From contig JAUQOU010000016.1 in assembly GCA_030550715.1 (NCBI GenBank), positions 1 to 40,135 of the forward strand: a stretch of DNA of 40,135 nucleotides, written 5' to 3'. The position numbers were made by a program, and so were the translations under genes. Below, piece by piece: positions 17,048 to 24,972 of the stretch (positions within the stretch are counted from its first letter, which is position 1; each line of letters starts with the position of its first letter). Under the pieces are notes generated by a model. That model ran no database searches. It saw only the letters and a list, made by a program, of their open reading frames with translations, and was not told where the DNA came from. Source of the stretch: a bacterium. Lineage in GTDB: Bacteria; Calescibacteriota; Calescibacteriia; Calescibacteriales; Calescibacteriaceae.

Positions 17048-18436
17048 TCACTTTGTGCGGGTATAACGTATATCTTCAAATAAACAGCACTCACCCAAAA
17101 ACTTTATATTCACAACACCGGTTGGACCATTTCGGTTTTTAGCTATTATTGCTTCTGAGATCCTGGCTCTCTCGCAACATTCAAAACTGCTCTCACTCTC
17201 AACATCATTTAAAGAAGCAGAACGGGGACAGGGGTTATAATAGTGGTCCCTGTAAAGCATCAGAACTATGTCTGAATCCTGCTCTAAACTGCCGGATTCT
17301 CTCAGGTCAGAAAGCTGTGGTCTTTTATTTTCTCCTCTTCTCTCCGGCTCCCGCGACAGCTGTGAAAGAGCGATAACGGGTATATCAAGCTCCTTCGCAA
17401 GCGATTTCAAAAGCCGCGATATTGTTGATATCTCCTCTTCTCTCCTTTCAACTTTCCAATCAACAGACATCTGCTGAATATAATCTATAAATACCGCCTG
17501 CACTCCTTTTTCCTCCCTGATTCTTTTTGCAAGAGACCTTATCTGAGTTATTCCATAGGCGTTATCGTTCAGGTAAATCGGCAAAGAAGATATTTCTCTT
17601 GCAGAAACAGAAAGCTTATTTTTTTCTGACTCAGAAAGCTCTTTTGCTATTATCTTTTTCAAAGGGATACCGCTGTGCATAGAAAGCAGACGAAGAAGAA
17701 TCAACCTTATCGGCATCTCAATTGAGAAAAAACAAACAGGAATATCTTCCTTCGCCATATAATAAGCTATTGAGAGAGCAAAACTTGTTTTCCCCATACC
17801 AGGTCTTCCCGCAATTATCACAAAATCTCCCGGATGAAATCCGACAATTTTCTCATCTAAGGACGGGAAACCGGAAGGGATCGCTTGCCTAACTGAATCT
17901 CCTATTACCTCCTCGGAGACAAAACTAACAATATCTTCCATTGAATAGAAATCTGGGTTAACAGATTGTTGAGCTATCTCTCCTATTTCTTTTTCAACTT
18001 TTGAGAGAAATTCCCATGTGTTCGGAACTCCCCAGTATATCTCCTCTAAAAATGTCTTCATTTTCTGGCTCAACTTCCTCAAAATCATCTTCTCTTTGAG
18101 CTTTCGCGTGAAATTTTCCAAAAAAGCAGCAGATGGTATATACGACGGCAAAGATAATATAAACTCCTCTCCCCCAACTCTATCTAACCTTTCCAGCATC
18201 TTCAGTTCCTCAATCACAGAAAAAGGGTTTATCTCTTCTCCTCTTTTTCTTATAGAAAGCATGGCTTGAAAAATCTGCCTACATACAGGGTCAAAAAACG
18301 CATCCTCAGGTTCTTTCCCTAAAATATGAATAACATCTTCTATAAGCTCTCCTTTCAGAAGAATTCCACCTAAAACAGCTTTTTCAAGTTTAGGGTCAAA
18401 AGGAACTTCATCGTGAAAAACCTTTGAAACAGCCAT
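17048..18436 (-). CDS. dnaB: Replicative DNA helicase DnaB
   Basis: DnaB is the hexameric 5'-3' helicase at the replication fork. The 462-residue protein has the N-terminal helical domain (KLEKAVLGGILLKGE), linker, and RecA-like ATPase with Walker A GRPGMGKT (about 210-217), FFSIEM, Walker B VFIDYIQQM, QLSREPERR and DLRESGSLEQDSDIV. There is no intein or insertion. The ATG follows a T-rich stretch with no Shine-Dalgarno. It diverges from dapB across 80 bases. Confidence 0.97.
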   Translation of the reverse strand: MAVSKVFHDEVPFDPKLEKAVLGGILLKGELIEDVIHILGKEPEDAFFDPVCRQIFQAMLSIRKRGEEINPFSVIEELKMLERLDRVGGEEFILSLPSYIPSAAFLENFTRKLKEKMILRKLSQKMKTFLEEIYWGVPNTWEFLSKVEKEIGEIAQQSVNPDFYSMEDIVSFVSEEVIGDSVRQAIPSGFPSLDEKIVGFHPGDFVIIAGRPGMGKTSFALSIAYYMAKEDIPVCFFSIEMPIRLILLRLLSMHSGIPLKKIIAKELSESEKNKLSVSAREISSLPIYLNDNAYGITQIRSLAKRIREEKGVQAVFIDYIQQMSVDWKVERREEEISTISRLLKSLAKELDIPVIALSQLSREPERRGENKRPQLSDLRESGSLEQDSDIVLMLYRDHYYNPCPRSASLNDVESESSFECCERARISEAIIAKNRNGPTGVVNIKFLGECCLFEDIRYTRTK

Positions 18437-18516
18437 AATAAAAAAATTTATTGAACCAAAAAATATGCTTCAGTTTTTCAAATTCCAGAACTTTTCATTA
18501 TCTTTTTGGAATACCT

Positions 18517-19296
18517 ATGCAGATGAAAATAGCAATATGTGGAATACTTGGAAAAATGGGACGGGAAATCGTAAAAGTAGCTTATGAAAAAAAAATAAAA
18601 ATAGTAGCAGGAATAGAAAAAGAAGAATTCAAAAACGAATCCCCGAAAAAAATATTCAACATAGAATATGATTTCCCTATATTATCTGCTCCCGAAGATT
18701 TAGATAAAATTCAAGAAAAACCAGATATAATAGTAGATTTCTCCCAACCTGGAGTTATAATACCATTTATAGAACACTGCACAAAAAATAACCTTAAAAT
18801 CGGCTTCGTTATAGGAACCACAGGATTTTCAAAAGAACAGGAGGAAAAAATAAAAGAGCTATCAGAAAAGACCCCGATATTTATGAGTTCGAATATGAGC
18901 AGAGGAATAAACCTTCTTCTCAAAATCTTACCCGAAATAAAGAAAAACCTTCCCGACTTTGATGTTGAAATAGTTGAAATCCATCACAGAATGAAAAAGG
19001 ATTCCCCATCTGGAACGGCTCTTAAACTTGCTGATGTCTTAGGAGGGAAAAGAGTTTTCGGGAGAGAAGGAATAGCGGGACCGAGACAGAAAGATGAAAT
19101 CGGAGTGTTCGCGGTAAGAGGAGGAGATGTTGTCGGAGACCACACAGTATTTTTCCTCGGAGACGGAGAAAGAATAGAAATAACTCACAGAGCATCTTCA
19201 CGCAGGGTGTTCGCAATAGGAGCTATAAAAGCAGCGGAAATGATATACGAAAAATTAAAAGAAGGGAAAAAAGGTCTTTTTTCATCTATGTTCTGA
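18517..19296 (+). CDS. dapB: 4-hydroxy-tetrahydrodipicolinate reductase
   Basis: DapB reduces 4-hydroxy-tetrahydrodipicolinate with NAD(P)H on the route to meso-diaminopimelate and lysine. The nucleotide-binding GILGKMGRE near the N-terminus, the catalytic EIHHRMKKDSPSGTA and the C-terminal RVFAIGAI are all present. An upstream in-frame TTG would add 22 residues without family similarity. The ATG chosen has GGA six bases before it; another ATG two codons later is possible. It converges on the HAD-TrmI gene with only eight bases between stops. Confidence 0.95.
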   Translation: MQMKIAICGILGKMGREIVKVAYEKKIKIVAGIEKEEFKNESPKKIFNIEYDFPILSAPEDLDKIQEKPDIIVDFSQPGVIIPFIEHCTKNNLKIGFVIGTTGFSKEQEEKIKELSEKTPIFMSSNMSRGINLLLKILPEIKKNLPDFDVEIVEIHHRMKKDSPSGTALKLADVLGGKRVFGREGIAGPRQKDEIGVFAVRGGDVVGDHTVFFLGDGERIEITHRASSRRVFAIGAIKAAEMIYEKLKEGKKGLFSSMF

Positions 19297-19304
19297 AAAC
19301 CATC

Positions 19305-20813
19305 TCACTTTTTACTGATTTTCCTCCCAAGAGATATATAGGCGGTATGAGCTATCATCTGCTCAAAAGGACGGGACTTTCCCTCCCTTGCTAAAAACCT
19401 TCTCACAAGAACTTCAAATGTATCTACAAGAATAAATCCTTCTCTCCTCATCACCTCGCACATTATCTCTGTTTGATTTACAGTAGGAGAGACAGATACA
19501 AGCACACCAGAAGGTTTCAGAGATTCCCACGCATATCTGACACAGTGCCAGGGTTCTGGCAGATCTAAAAAGACAGCATCAACATCTCTTTCGTCAAAAC
19601 CATACAAATAAACATCTCTTTTTTTTATCTCAACAAAGTCCTCCAGTTCGTTTTCTTTGAGATTCTCTTTCAATATCTCTATGAAATCATCTCGTATTTC
19701 GTAGACATATACTTTTCCATCGGGTCTGACGAAATGAGCAAGCGGAATTGTGAGACCTCCTGAACCACTGCCCGTTTCTATAACTCTGCTACCGGGACCT
19801 ATTCCAGAAAGAAAAATCATAAAAGCACTGTCTTTTGGGTATACTATTGCGCTCTTCCTTTTCAGTTTCATCACTCTATCGTAAAGGTTCGGCTCAAGAA
19901 TAAAAAAAACATATCCTTTGTTTGTTCTGACGCTATCTCCGTAATATCTGCCAAGAATATCTGACCCTTTCAGAACTCCAAGGTGAGTATGCAAATTATT
20001 ATCTTTTTTCACCTTGAAAGCAAAGGTATTCTGCCTATTTTCTGGAACAAGTATCACTCTTTCACTACTGAAAACTCTCTTTGAGATTTTATCAAGAATC
20101 ATTTTTTCTATTTCTTCTGGCTCAATAGCAAAACTTTCAAGTGTAATATCTGCTCCGTATGATATAAGTTCTTCTTTTTTGTAAAAGTTCTCAACCGCAA
20201 CAGCAAGGAGTCCAGCTCTTTTCGCCGAAAGAACTCCATGCAGAGAGTCCTCAAAAGCTACCACTCCCTCTCTTTCGAATTCTATCCCAAGATCAGCGAG
20301 TTTTTTCAGTGCAACTTCAAAGGGCTCCGAAGATGGTTTCCCTTCTGAATAATCTTTCGCAGAAACTATGAACTTAAAATATTTAGATATTTCATTTTTT
20401 TCAAGGACCGGCTCAATCTCCTCTCGCAAGGCACCAGAAACTATACCCAAAGGATACTTACTTCCAAAATACTCAATAAACTCTTTCACCCCTTTATAGA
20501 TTTCAACTTCTCCTGATTTCAAAAAATTTCCAAAGATTTCAGCTTTTTCAAGACATAAGGAATTTATATCTTTTTCTGTAAGCTCAAGTTTCAGTTCTTT
20601 TGAAATGACTTTAAAAAAATCAAAATCAGTATAAGCGAGGTATTTTTTCATATAATCTTCCCAGGTAAGTTCAATACCGAATTTCCTCAAAACTTTATTG
20701 AAAGCAAGGTAGTGAAGTTTCTCAGTATCTGCTACTGTTCCGTCAAAATCAAATAGACCCGCATATATTCTCTTTCTCTCCGACTTTCTTTTCTGCGATA
20801 GTAGTGAGCTCAT
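19305..20813 (-). CDS. trmI: Fusion of HAD-family phosphatase and tRNA (adenine-58-N1) methyltransferase TrmI
   Basis: One 502-residue frame joins two enzymes. Residues about 16-235 are a HAD hydrolase of the beta-phosphoglucomutase-like class, with nucleophile Asp22 (DFDGT), SGA, Lys149 (GKP) and FEDS. Residues about 250-502 match TrmI, which makes m1A58 in the tRNA T loop: a small beta domain (ERVILVPEN, THLGV), then the SAM fold ETGSGSGGLT, DLPEPW and RPFEQMIAHTAY. Both halves keep their catalytic motifs and there is no stop or shift at the junction. TTG at 20828 is an alternative start. A Met near residue 238 could give a separate TrmI by internal initiation. I do not recall this fusion from standard families. 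Confidence 0.88.
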   Translation of the reverse strand: MSSLLSQKRKSERKRIYAGLFDFDGTVADTEKLHYLAFNKVLRKFGIELTWEDYMKKYLAYTDFDFFKVISKELKLELTEKDINSLCLEKAEIFGNFLKSGEVEIYKGVKEFIEYFGSKYPLGIVSGALREEIEPVLEKNEISKYFKFIVSAKDYSEGKPSSEPFEVALKKLADLGIEFEREGVVAFEDSLHGVLSAKRAGLLAVAVENFYKKEELISYGADITLESFAIEPEEIEKMILDKISKRVFSSERVILVPENRQNTFAFKVKKDNNLHTHLGVLKGSDILGRYYGDSVRTNKGYVFFILEPNLYDRVMKLKRKSAIVYPKDSAFMIFLSGIGPGSRVIETGSGSGGLTIPLAHFVRPDGKVYVYEIRDDFIEILKENLKENELEDFVEIKKRDVYLYGFDERDVDAVFLDLPEPWHCVRYAWESLKPSGVLVSVSPTVNQTEIMCEVMRREGFILVDTFEVLVRRFLAREGKSRPFEQMIAHTAYISLGRKISKK

Positions 20814-20892
20814 TTTATCACGCCTCAAAAATTCTCAAACCTCATCAAAGCTATTTTAGAATCGTTTTAAATTTAAATCTGACCTAAATCTT

Positions 20893-21507
20893 CTATTTTT
20901 TCTCGCTTTGCAAAAATGATTTCAGAATATCTGGAAGGAGATCCGCAACAACCTTAACGATTATATCTGGCTCAAAATTCACCTCATCCCCAACCTTCCT
21001 GAATTTGAGATTCGTTATTTTCCATGTCTCCGGAATTACATCAACAAAAAATGAATTTTCTCTGACCTCGGAAATAGTTAAAGATATACCATCAATGGAA
21101 ACAAAAGCTTTCTCTATAATATATTTTCTTATTTCGTCTTTCATTTGGAACTCAAACCTTGAAAATTCTCCAAACCTCACTATATCTAAAATTTTCAGTG
21201 TTGTGAGAACATGTCCCTGAACAAAGTGCCCCGATATCCTGTCTGTCAATTTCAAAGCTCTCTCAATATTAACATAATCACCAATTTTGATACTACCAAG
21301 ATTCGTTCTCCTCAATGTCTCAGGAGATAGGTCAAATTTGACTTTATTTTTACTGCTTGAAACGACTGTAAGACACACTCCGTTTATGCTTACGGACTGA
21401 CCTTTTTTGAAATTGAAATTGGTTGAAATAGCTATCTGCCTTCCACCTCCATCAAGATACTTTATATCAACAACCTCACCTGTTGCCTCAACTATTCCAG
21501 AGAACAT
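20893..21507 (-). CDS. ribE: Riboflavin synthase alpha subunit
   Basis: The enzyme dismutates two 6,7-dimethyl-8-ribityllumazine molecules to riboflavin. The 204-residue protein has the two homologous lumazine-binding domains, each opening with a typical motif: MFSGIVEATG with SINGVCLTV, then GHFVQGHV with SIDGISLTI. It lies upstream of the HAD-TrmI gene on the same strand, 80 bases away. No FMN riboswitch signature is seen in the short spacer before it, so no RNA control is indicated. It diverges from dnaE. Confidence 0.96.
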   Translation of the reverse strand: MFSGIVEATGEVVDIKYLDGGGRQIAISTNFNFKKGQSVSINGVCLTVVSSSKNKVKFDLSPETLRRTNLGSIKIGDYVNIERALKLTDRISGHFVQGHVLTTLKILDIVRFGEFSRFEFQMKDEIRKYIIEKAFVSIDGISLTISEVRENSFFVDVIPETWKITNLKFRKVGDEVNFEPDIIVKVVADLLPDILKSFLQSEKK

Positions 21508-21586
21508 CTTTCAAACCCGCATTACCAAAATTAAAGAGTTTTGAGATACAAAAATTTTGCTCACAAAAAACCGAAAAGTGAAATAA

Positions 21587-21592
21587 TAAAAT
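21587..21592 (+). promoter_or_regulatory. -10-like TAAAAT before dnaE
   Basis: The hexamer is 12 bases before the dnaE ATG. If used, the mRNA leader would be about six bases, too short for a normal ribosome site. No clear -35 is visible. Confidence 0.35.
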
Positions 21593-21604
21593 TTATTTTT
21601 TCTG

Positions 21605-24600
21605 ATGATCGGACACTTTCACACACATTCACATTACAGCATACTTGACGGAGCAATGACTATTGATCAACTCGTATCAAGAGCAAAAGAAAGAAAAATA
21701 GACGCTATAGCTATAACAGAACATGGCAACATATTCTCAGCAGTTGAATTTTTCTACAAAGCAAAAGAGCATGGAATAAAACCCATAATAGGTTGCGAAA
21801 TATACATAGCCCCAAGTTCTCTTTCAGAAAAAACTCAAGAGGAAAAAAATTATCACGCCACACTGATTGTAAAAGACGAGATAGGATACAAAAACCTCTG
21901 TCTCCTTCTGAAAATAGCAAATGTTGAAGGATTTTATAGAAAACCAAGAATCGACTTCAAAACACTCTACGAGTATAAGGAAGGATTAATAGTGCTTTCT
22001 GGATGTCTCAACGGAATTATCCCACGTCTCATAGCAGAAGGGAAAATAGATAAAGCAAAAGAAAAAGTCCTTGAACTCAAAAGCATATTCAAAGATGATT
22101 TTTATCTTGAAATAATGAGAGCAGAACCTGCAAATCCAAAAAGAGAAGAAGATATAGCAACGGTAGCGATTCAGAAAAAAATAAATCAGTATTTACTTGA
22201 ATTCTCAGAGGACTTTCAAATCAAAGCGGTAGCAACTGGCGACTGCCACTACGCCGATCCCGAAGGATACGAAATCCAAGATATACTCGTATGTATTGCC
22301 TACGGAGAAAAACTGAAAAACGAAAACAGGTTCAGATACAAAGTCAAAGGACTATATGTCAAATCAAAAGATGAAATGATGGAGATATTCAAAGATATAC
22401 CTGACTCCTTGAACTCACACGAAGAAATAATTAGAAAATGCACATTTGAGTTCAAAAAACCCAAAGAGCTCAAAATACCCAAACCAAAAGAATTTGGCAA
22501 CCCAGACGAAACCCTGAGAAAAAAAGCATACGAAGGTATAAAAAAACTACTACAAGAAAAAAAAGAAAGAGGAGAAAAATTTGATGAGAAAATATACTAC
22601 GAACAAATGGAAAAAGAGCTTGATGTTATTTCAAAAAAGAACTTCTCTTCGTATTTCCTTATAGTTGAGGACTTCATAAATTACGCAAGGCAAAATGGGA
22701 TAATGGTCGGACCCGGAAGAGGTTCAGCAGCTGGCTCAATCGTAGCATGGGCTCTCGGAATAACAAAAATAGACCCCATAAAATATGGACTTATTTTTGA
22801 AAGATTTCTCAACCCAGAAAGAGAAAAACCGCCAGACATAGATGTTGATTTCTGCAAAGAGAGAAGAGATGAAGTCATAGAGTATGTTAAAAGAAAATAT
22901 GGTGAAGAAAATGTGTCCCACATAATAACCTTCGGAACATTCGGGGCAAGAGCAGCAATAAGAGATGTCGGAAGAATTTTTGATGAACCCCTTGAAGATG
23001 TCTCTTATCTCGCAGAACTTATCCCACAAGAACCTTCAAGAAAATGGACAATAGAAGACGCATATAACGAAATTCAGGAGTTCAGAACAAAAGTTGAAGA
23101 AAACCCGAGATTCAAAAGAATATTTGAAAACGCGAAAAAAATAGAAGGATTAATAAGGCACGTCGGTTCCCACGCCTCTGGATTCATCATATCAGACAAA
23201 CCCATAACAGATTATACATCAATACACAGATCAAAAGATGGCTTCACAACTCAGTTCGATATGGAAAATCTGGAAAAGATAGGTCTCGTGAAATTTGACT
23301 TCCTTGGACTTGAAACGCTCACAGTAATAAACAAAACCTTTGAACTCATAAAACAAAGATATAAAAAAGAAATCAATTTTCACAACATACCATTAGATGA
23401 CAAAAAAACATACGATATGCTCAAAAGAGGGGATGTTTTCGGTGTATTTCAGTTTGAAAGTGCGGGAATGAAAGAACTGCTTCAAAAGTTAGAACCGTCA
23501 ATATTTGAAGACCTCATAGCAGCGGTCGCTCTGTATAGACCCGGACCCATTCAATCAGGCATGGTAAATGACTTCATTGAAAGGAAAAAAGGTTTAAAAC
23601 CGGTTGAATATCCTCATCCTCTCCTTGAACCAATACTCAAGGAAACATACGGAAATTTCTTATATCAAGAGCAGATAATGTTCGCAGCAAACATACTCGC
23701 AAACTTCACTATGGGAGAAGCTGACATCTTACGCGAAGCCATGGGAAAAAAGAAAGCAGACCTTATGGCACAAATGAGAGAAAGATTCATAAGTGGCTGT
23801 ATTGAAAACGGTATAGAAGAAAGCAAAGCAATTGAAATATTTGACATCATGGAGAAATTTGCAGGATATGCGTTCAATAAATCTCACTCAGCCGCATACG
23901 CATTCCTATCATATGTCACCGCATACCTTAAAGCAAATTATCCCCTTGAATATATGGCAGCACTGCTTTCATCTGAAATGAACAACTTTGAAAAATTAAC
24001 CTCATATATTGAAGAACTTTTAAAACTCGGATTTAAAATCCTTCCTCCATCAATAACAAAAAGCAATTACGAGTTTTCTGTTGAGGGAGATGCAATAAGA
24101 TTTGGACTTGGAGGTATAAAAGGGCTTGGAGAAGCAGCAGCAAAAGCAATAATCCAAATGCGAGAAAAAATAAAAATAAACAGCTTTGAATCATTCCTCC
24201 GAAACTGCCAGAGATTCAAAATAAATAAAAAAATAGTGGAAATCCTCATTAAAGCTAACGCCTTTTATGAATTCATAGACAGAAAAAAAGCTCTAACTAT
24301 GTTTGAAGCATTCCTTTCAGGAAAAGTCAACCTGTTCGATAAAATAAACGGAAAAGAAATCACACAAGAAGAGTTAGATAGAATGGAGATTGAAGTAATA
24401 GGAATACCCCTTTCACGGATAATTATAGAAGATGAAATAAACAGTATAACACAGGGAATATTCCCCATAGAAATAAAAGATTTTGTTCAAATAGCAGGAA
24501 TAGTAGAATGGATCACCCCATCAAAATACGGATTCATACTTAATGTAAGAGCTAATGGAAAAGCTTCAAAATATGAAGTCCTCCTTATCAACAAGGAAGG

Positions 24601-24958
24601 AGAGAAAATCAAAAAAGATGAGTTGTATGTATTTTTGGGAAAAAGGTCCGGTAAAAACCTTATAGTATCAAAAAAATTCTTCAAAATAGAAAATTTAGCT
24701 ATTCTCATAAATGTACCGGGCTACAACATGGTTGATGAGAAGTTGAAAAAACTCAAAGAAATACTATCAGCACAGAAAGATGGAAACCTGAAAGTCATAG
24801 TGGAATACAAAAGCTCCTTATTTGAATACAAAAGAAAAATATCTTTTTCTACGAAATTTAAAGAAGAACTCTGGGAAAACGGATTTTACTTTTTAGCAAT
24901 ACCTCAAAACTACTTTACACCACAACAACAAAATAACTTGACTTTAACTCAAACATAA
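21605..24958 (+). CDS. dnaE: DNA polymerase III alpha subunit
   Basis: This is the replicative polymerase, 1117 residues, DnaE1-like. The N-terminal PHP domain appears to keep its metal ligands (HTHSHYSILDGA, TEHGN, GCEIYI, NYHATL, DCHYAD), unlike the degenerate PHP of E. coli. The polymerase core has PGRGSAAGS, the catalytic aspartates in PDIDVDF, and FQFESAGMKEL. A likely clamp-binding motif VNLFD follows near residue 905, then an OB-like domain and a small C-terminal domain. The ATG has no Shine-Dalgarno and a -10-like element 12 bases upstream. A receptor gene starts 14 bases after its stop. Confidence 0.97.
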   Translation: MIGHFHTHSHYSILDGAMTIDQLVSRAKERKIDAIAITEHGNIFSAVEFFYKAKEHGIKPIIGCEIYIAPSSLSEKTQEEKNYHATLIVKDEIGYKNLCLLLKIANVEGFYRKPRIDFKTLYEYKEGLIVLSGCLNGIIPRLIAEGKIDKAKEKVLELKSIFKDDFYLEIMRAEPANPKREEDIATVAIQKKINQYLLEFSEDFQIKAVATGDCHYADPEGYEIQDILVCIAYGEKLKNENRFRYKVKGLYVKSKDEMMEIFKDIPDSLNSHEEIIRKCTFEFKKPKELKIPKPKEFGNPDETLRKKAYEGIKKLLQEKKERGEKFDEKIYYEQMEKELDVISKKNFSSYFLIVEDFINYARQNGIMVGPGRGSAAGSIVAWALGITKIDPIKYGLIFERFLNPEREKPPDIDVDFCKERRDEVIEYVKRKYGEENVSHIITFGTFGARAAIRDVGRIFDEPLEDVSYLAELIPQEPSRKWTIEDAYNEIQEFRTKVEENPRFKRIFENAKKIEGLIRHVGSHASGFIISDKPITDYTSIHRSKDGFTTQFDMENLEKIGLVKFDFLGLETLTVINKTFELIKQRYKKEINFHNIPLDDKKTYDMLKRGDVFGVFQFESAGMKELLQKLEPSIFEDLIAAVALYRPGPIQSGMVNDFIERKKGLKPVEYPHPLLEPILKETYGNFLYQEQIMFAANILANFTMGEADILREAMGKKKADLMAQMRERFISGCIENGIEESKAIEIFDIMEKFAGYAFNKSHSAAYAFLSYVTAYLKANYPLEYMAALLSSEMNNFEKLTSYIEELLKLGFKILPPSITKSNYEFSVEGDAIRFGLGGIKGLGEAAAKAIIQMREKIKINSFESFLRNCQRFKINKKIVEILIKANAFYEFIDRKKALTMFEAFLSGKVNLFDKINGKEITQEELDRMEIEVIGIPLSRIIIEDEINSITQGIFPIEIKDFVQIAGIVEWITPSKYGFILNVRANGKASKYEVLLINKEGEKIKKDELYVFLGKRSGKNLIVSKKFFKIENLAILINVPGYNMVDEKLKKLKEILSAQKDGNLKVIVEYKSSLFEYKRKISFSTKFKEELWENGFYFLAIPQNYFTPQQQNNLTLTQT

Positions 24959-24965
24959 TTAAAAT
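24938..24965 (+). promoter_or_regulatory. Promoter at the 3' end of dnaE driving the receptor gene
   Basis: TTGACT and TAAAAT are separated by 16 bases, the best promoter-like match in the window. The -35 lies inside dnaE and the -10 just after its stop. The ATG of the next gene comes seven bases after the -10, so transcription would begin at or within a base or two of the start codon. Confidence 0.5.
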
Positions 24966-24972
24966 AAATTGT

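Noticed and set aside
18437-18516. Possible lysine riboswitch before dapB
   Set aside because: The spacer is about 80 A/T-rich bases, shorter than a lysine aptamer, and has no supporting stems.
21508-21604. Possible FMN riboswitch before ribE
   Set aside because: The spacer lacks the conserved RFN element segments and is too short once the divergent dnaE start is allowed for.
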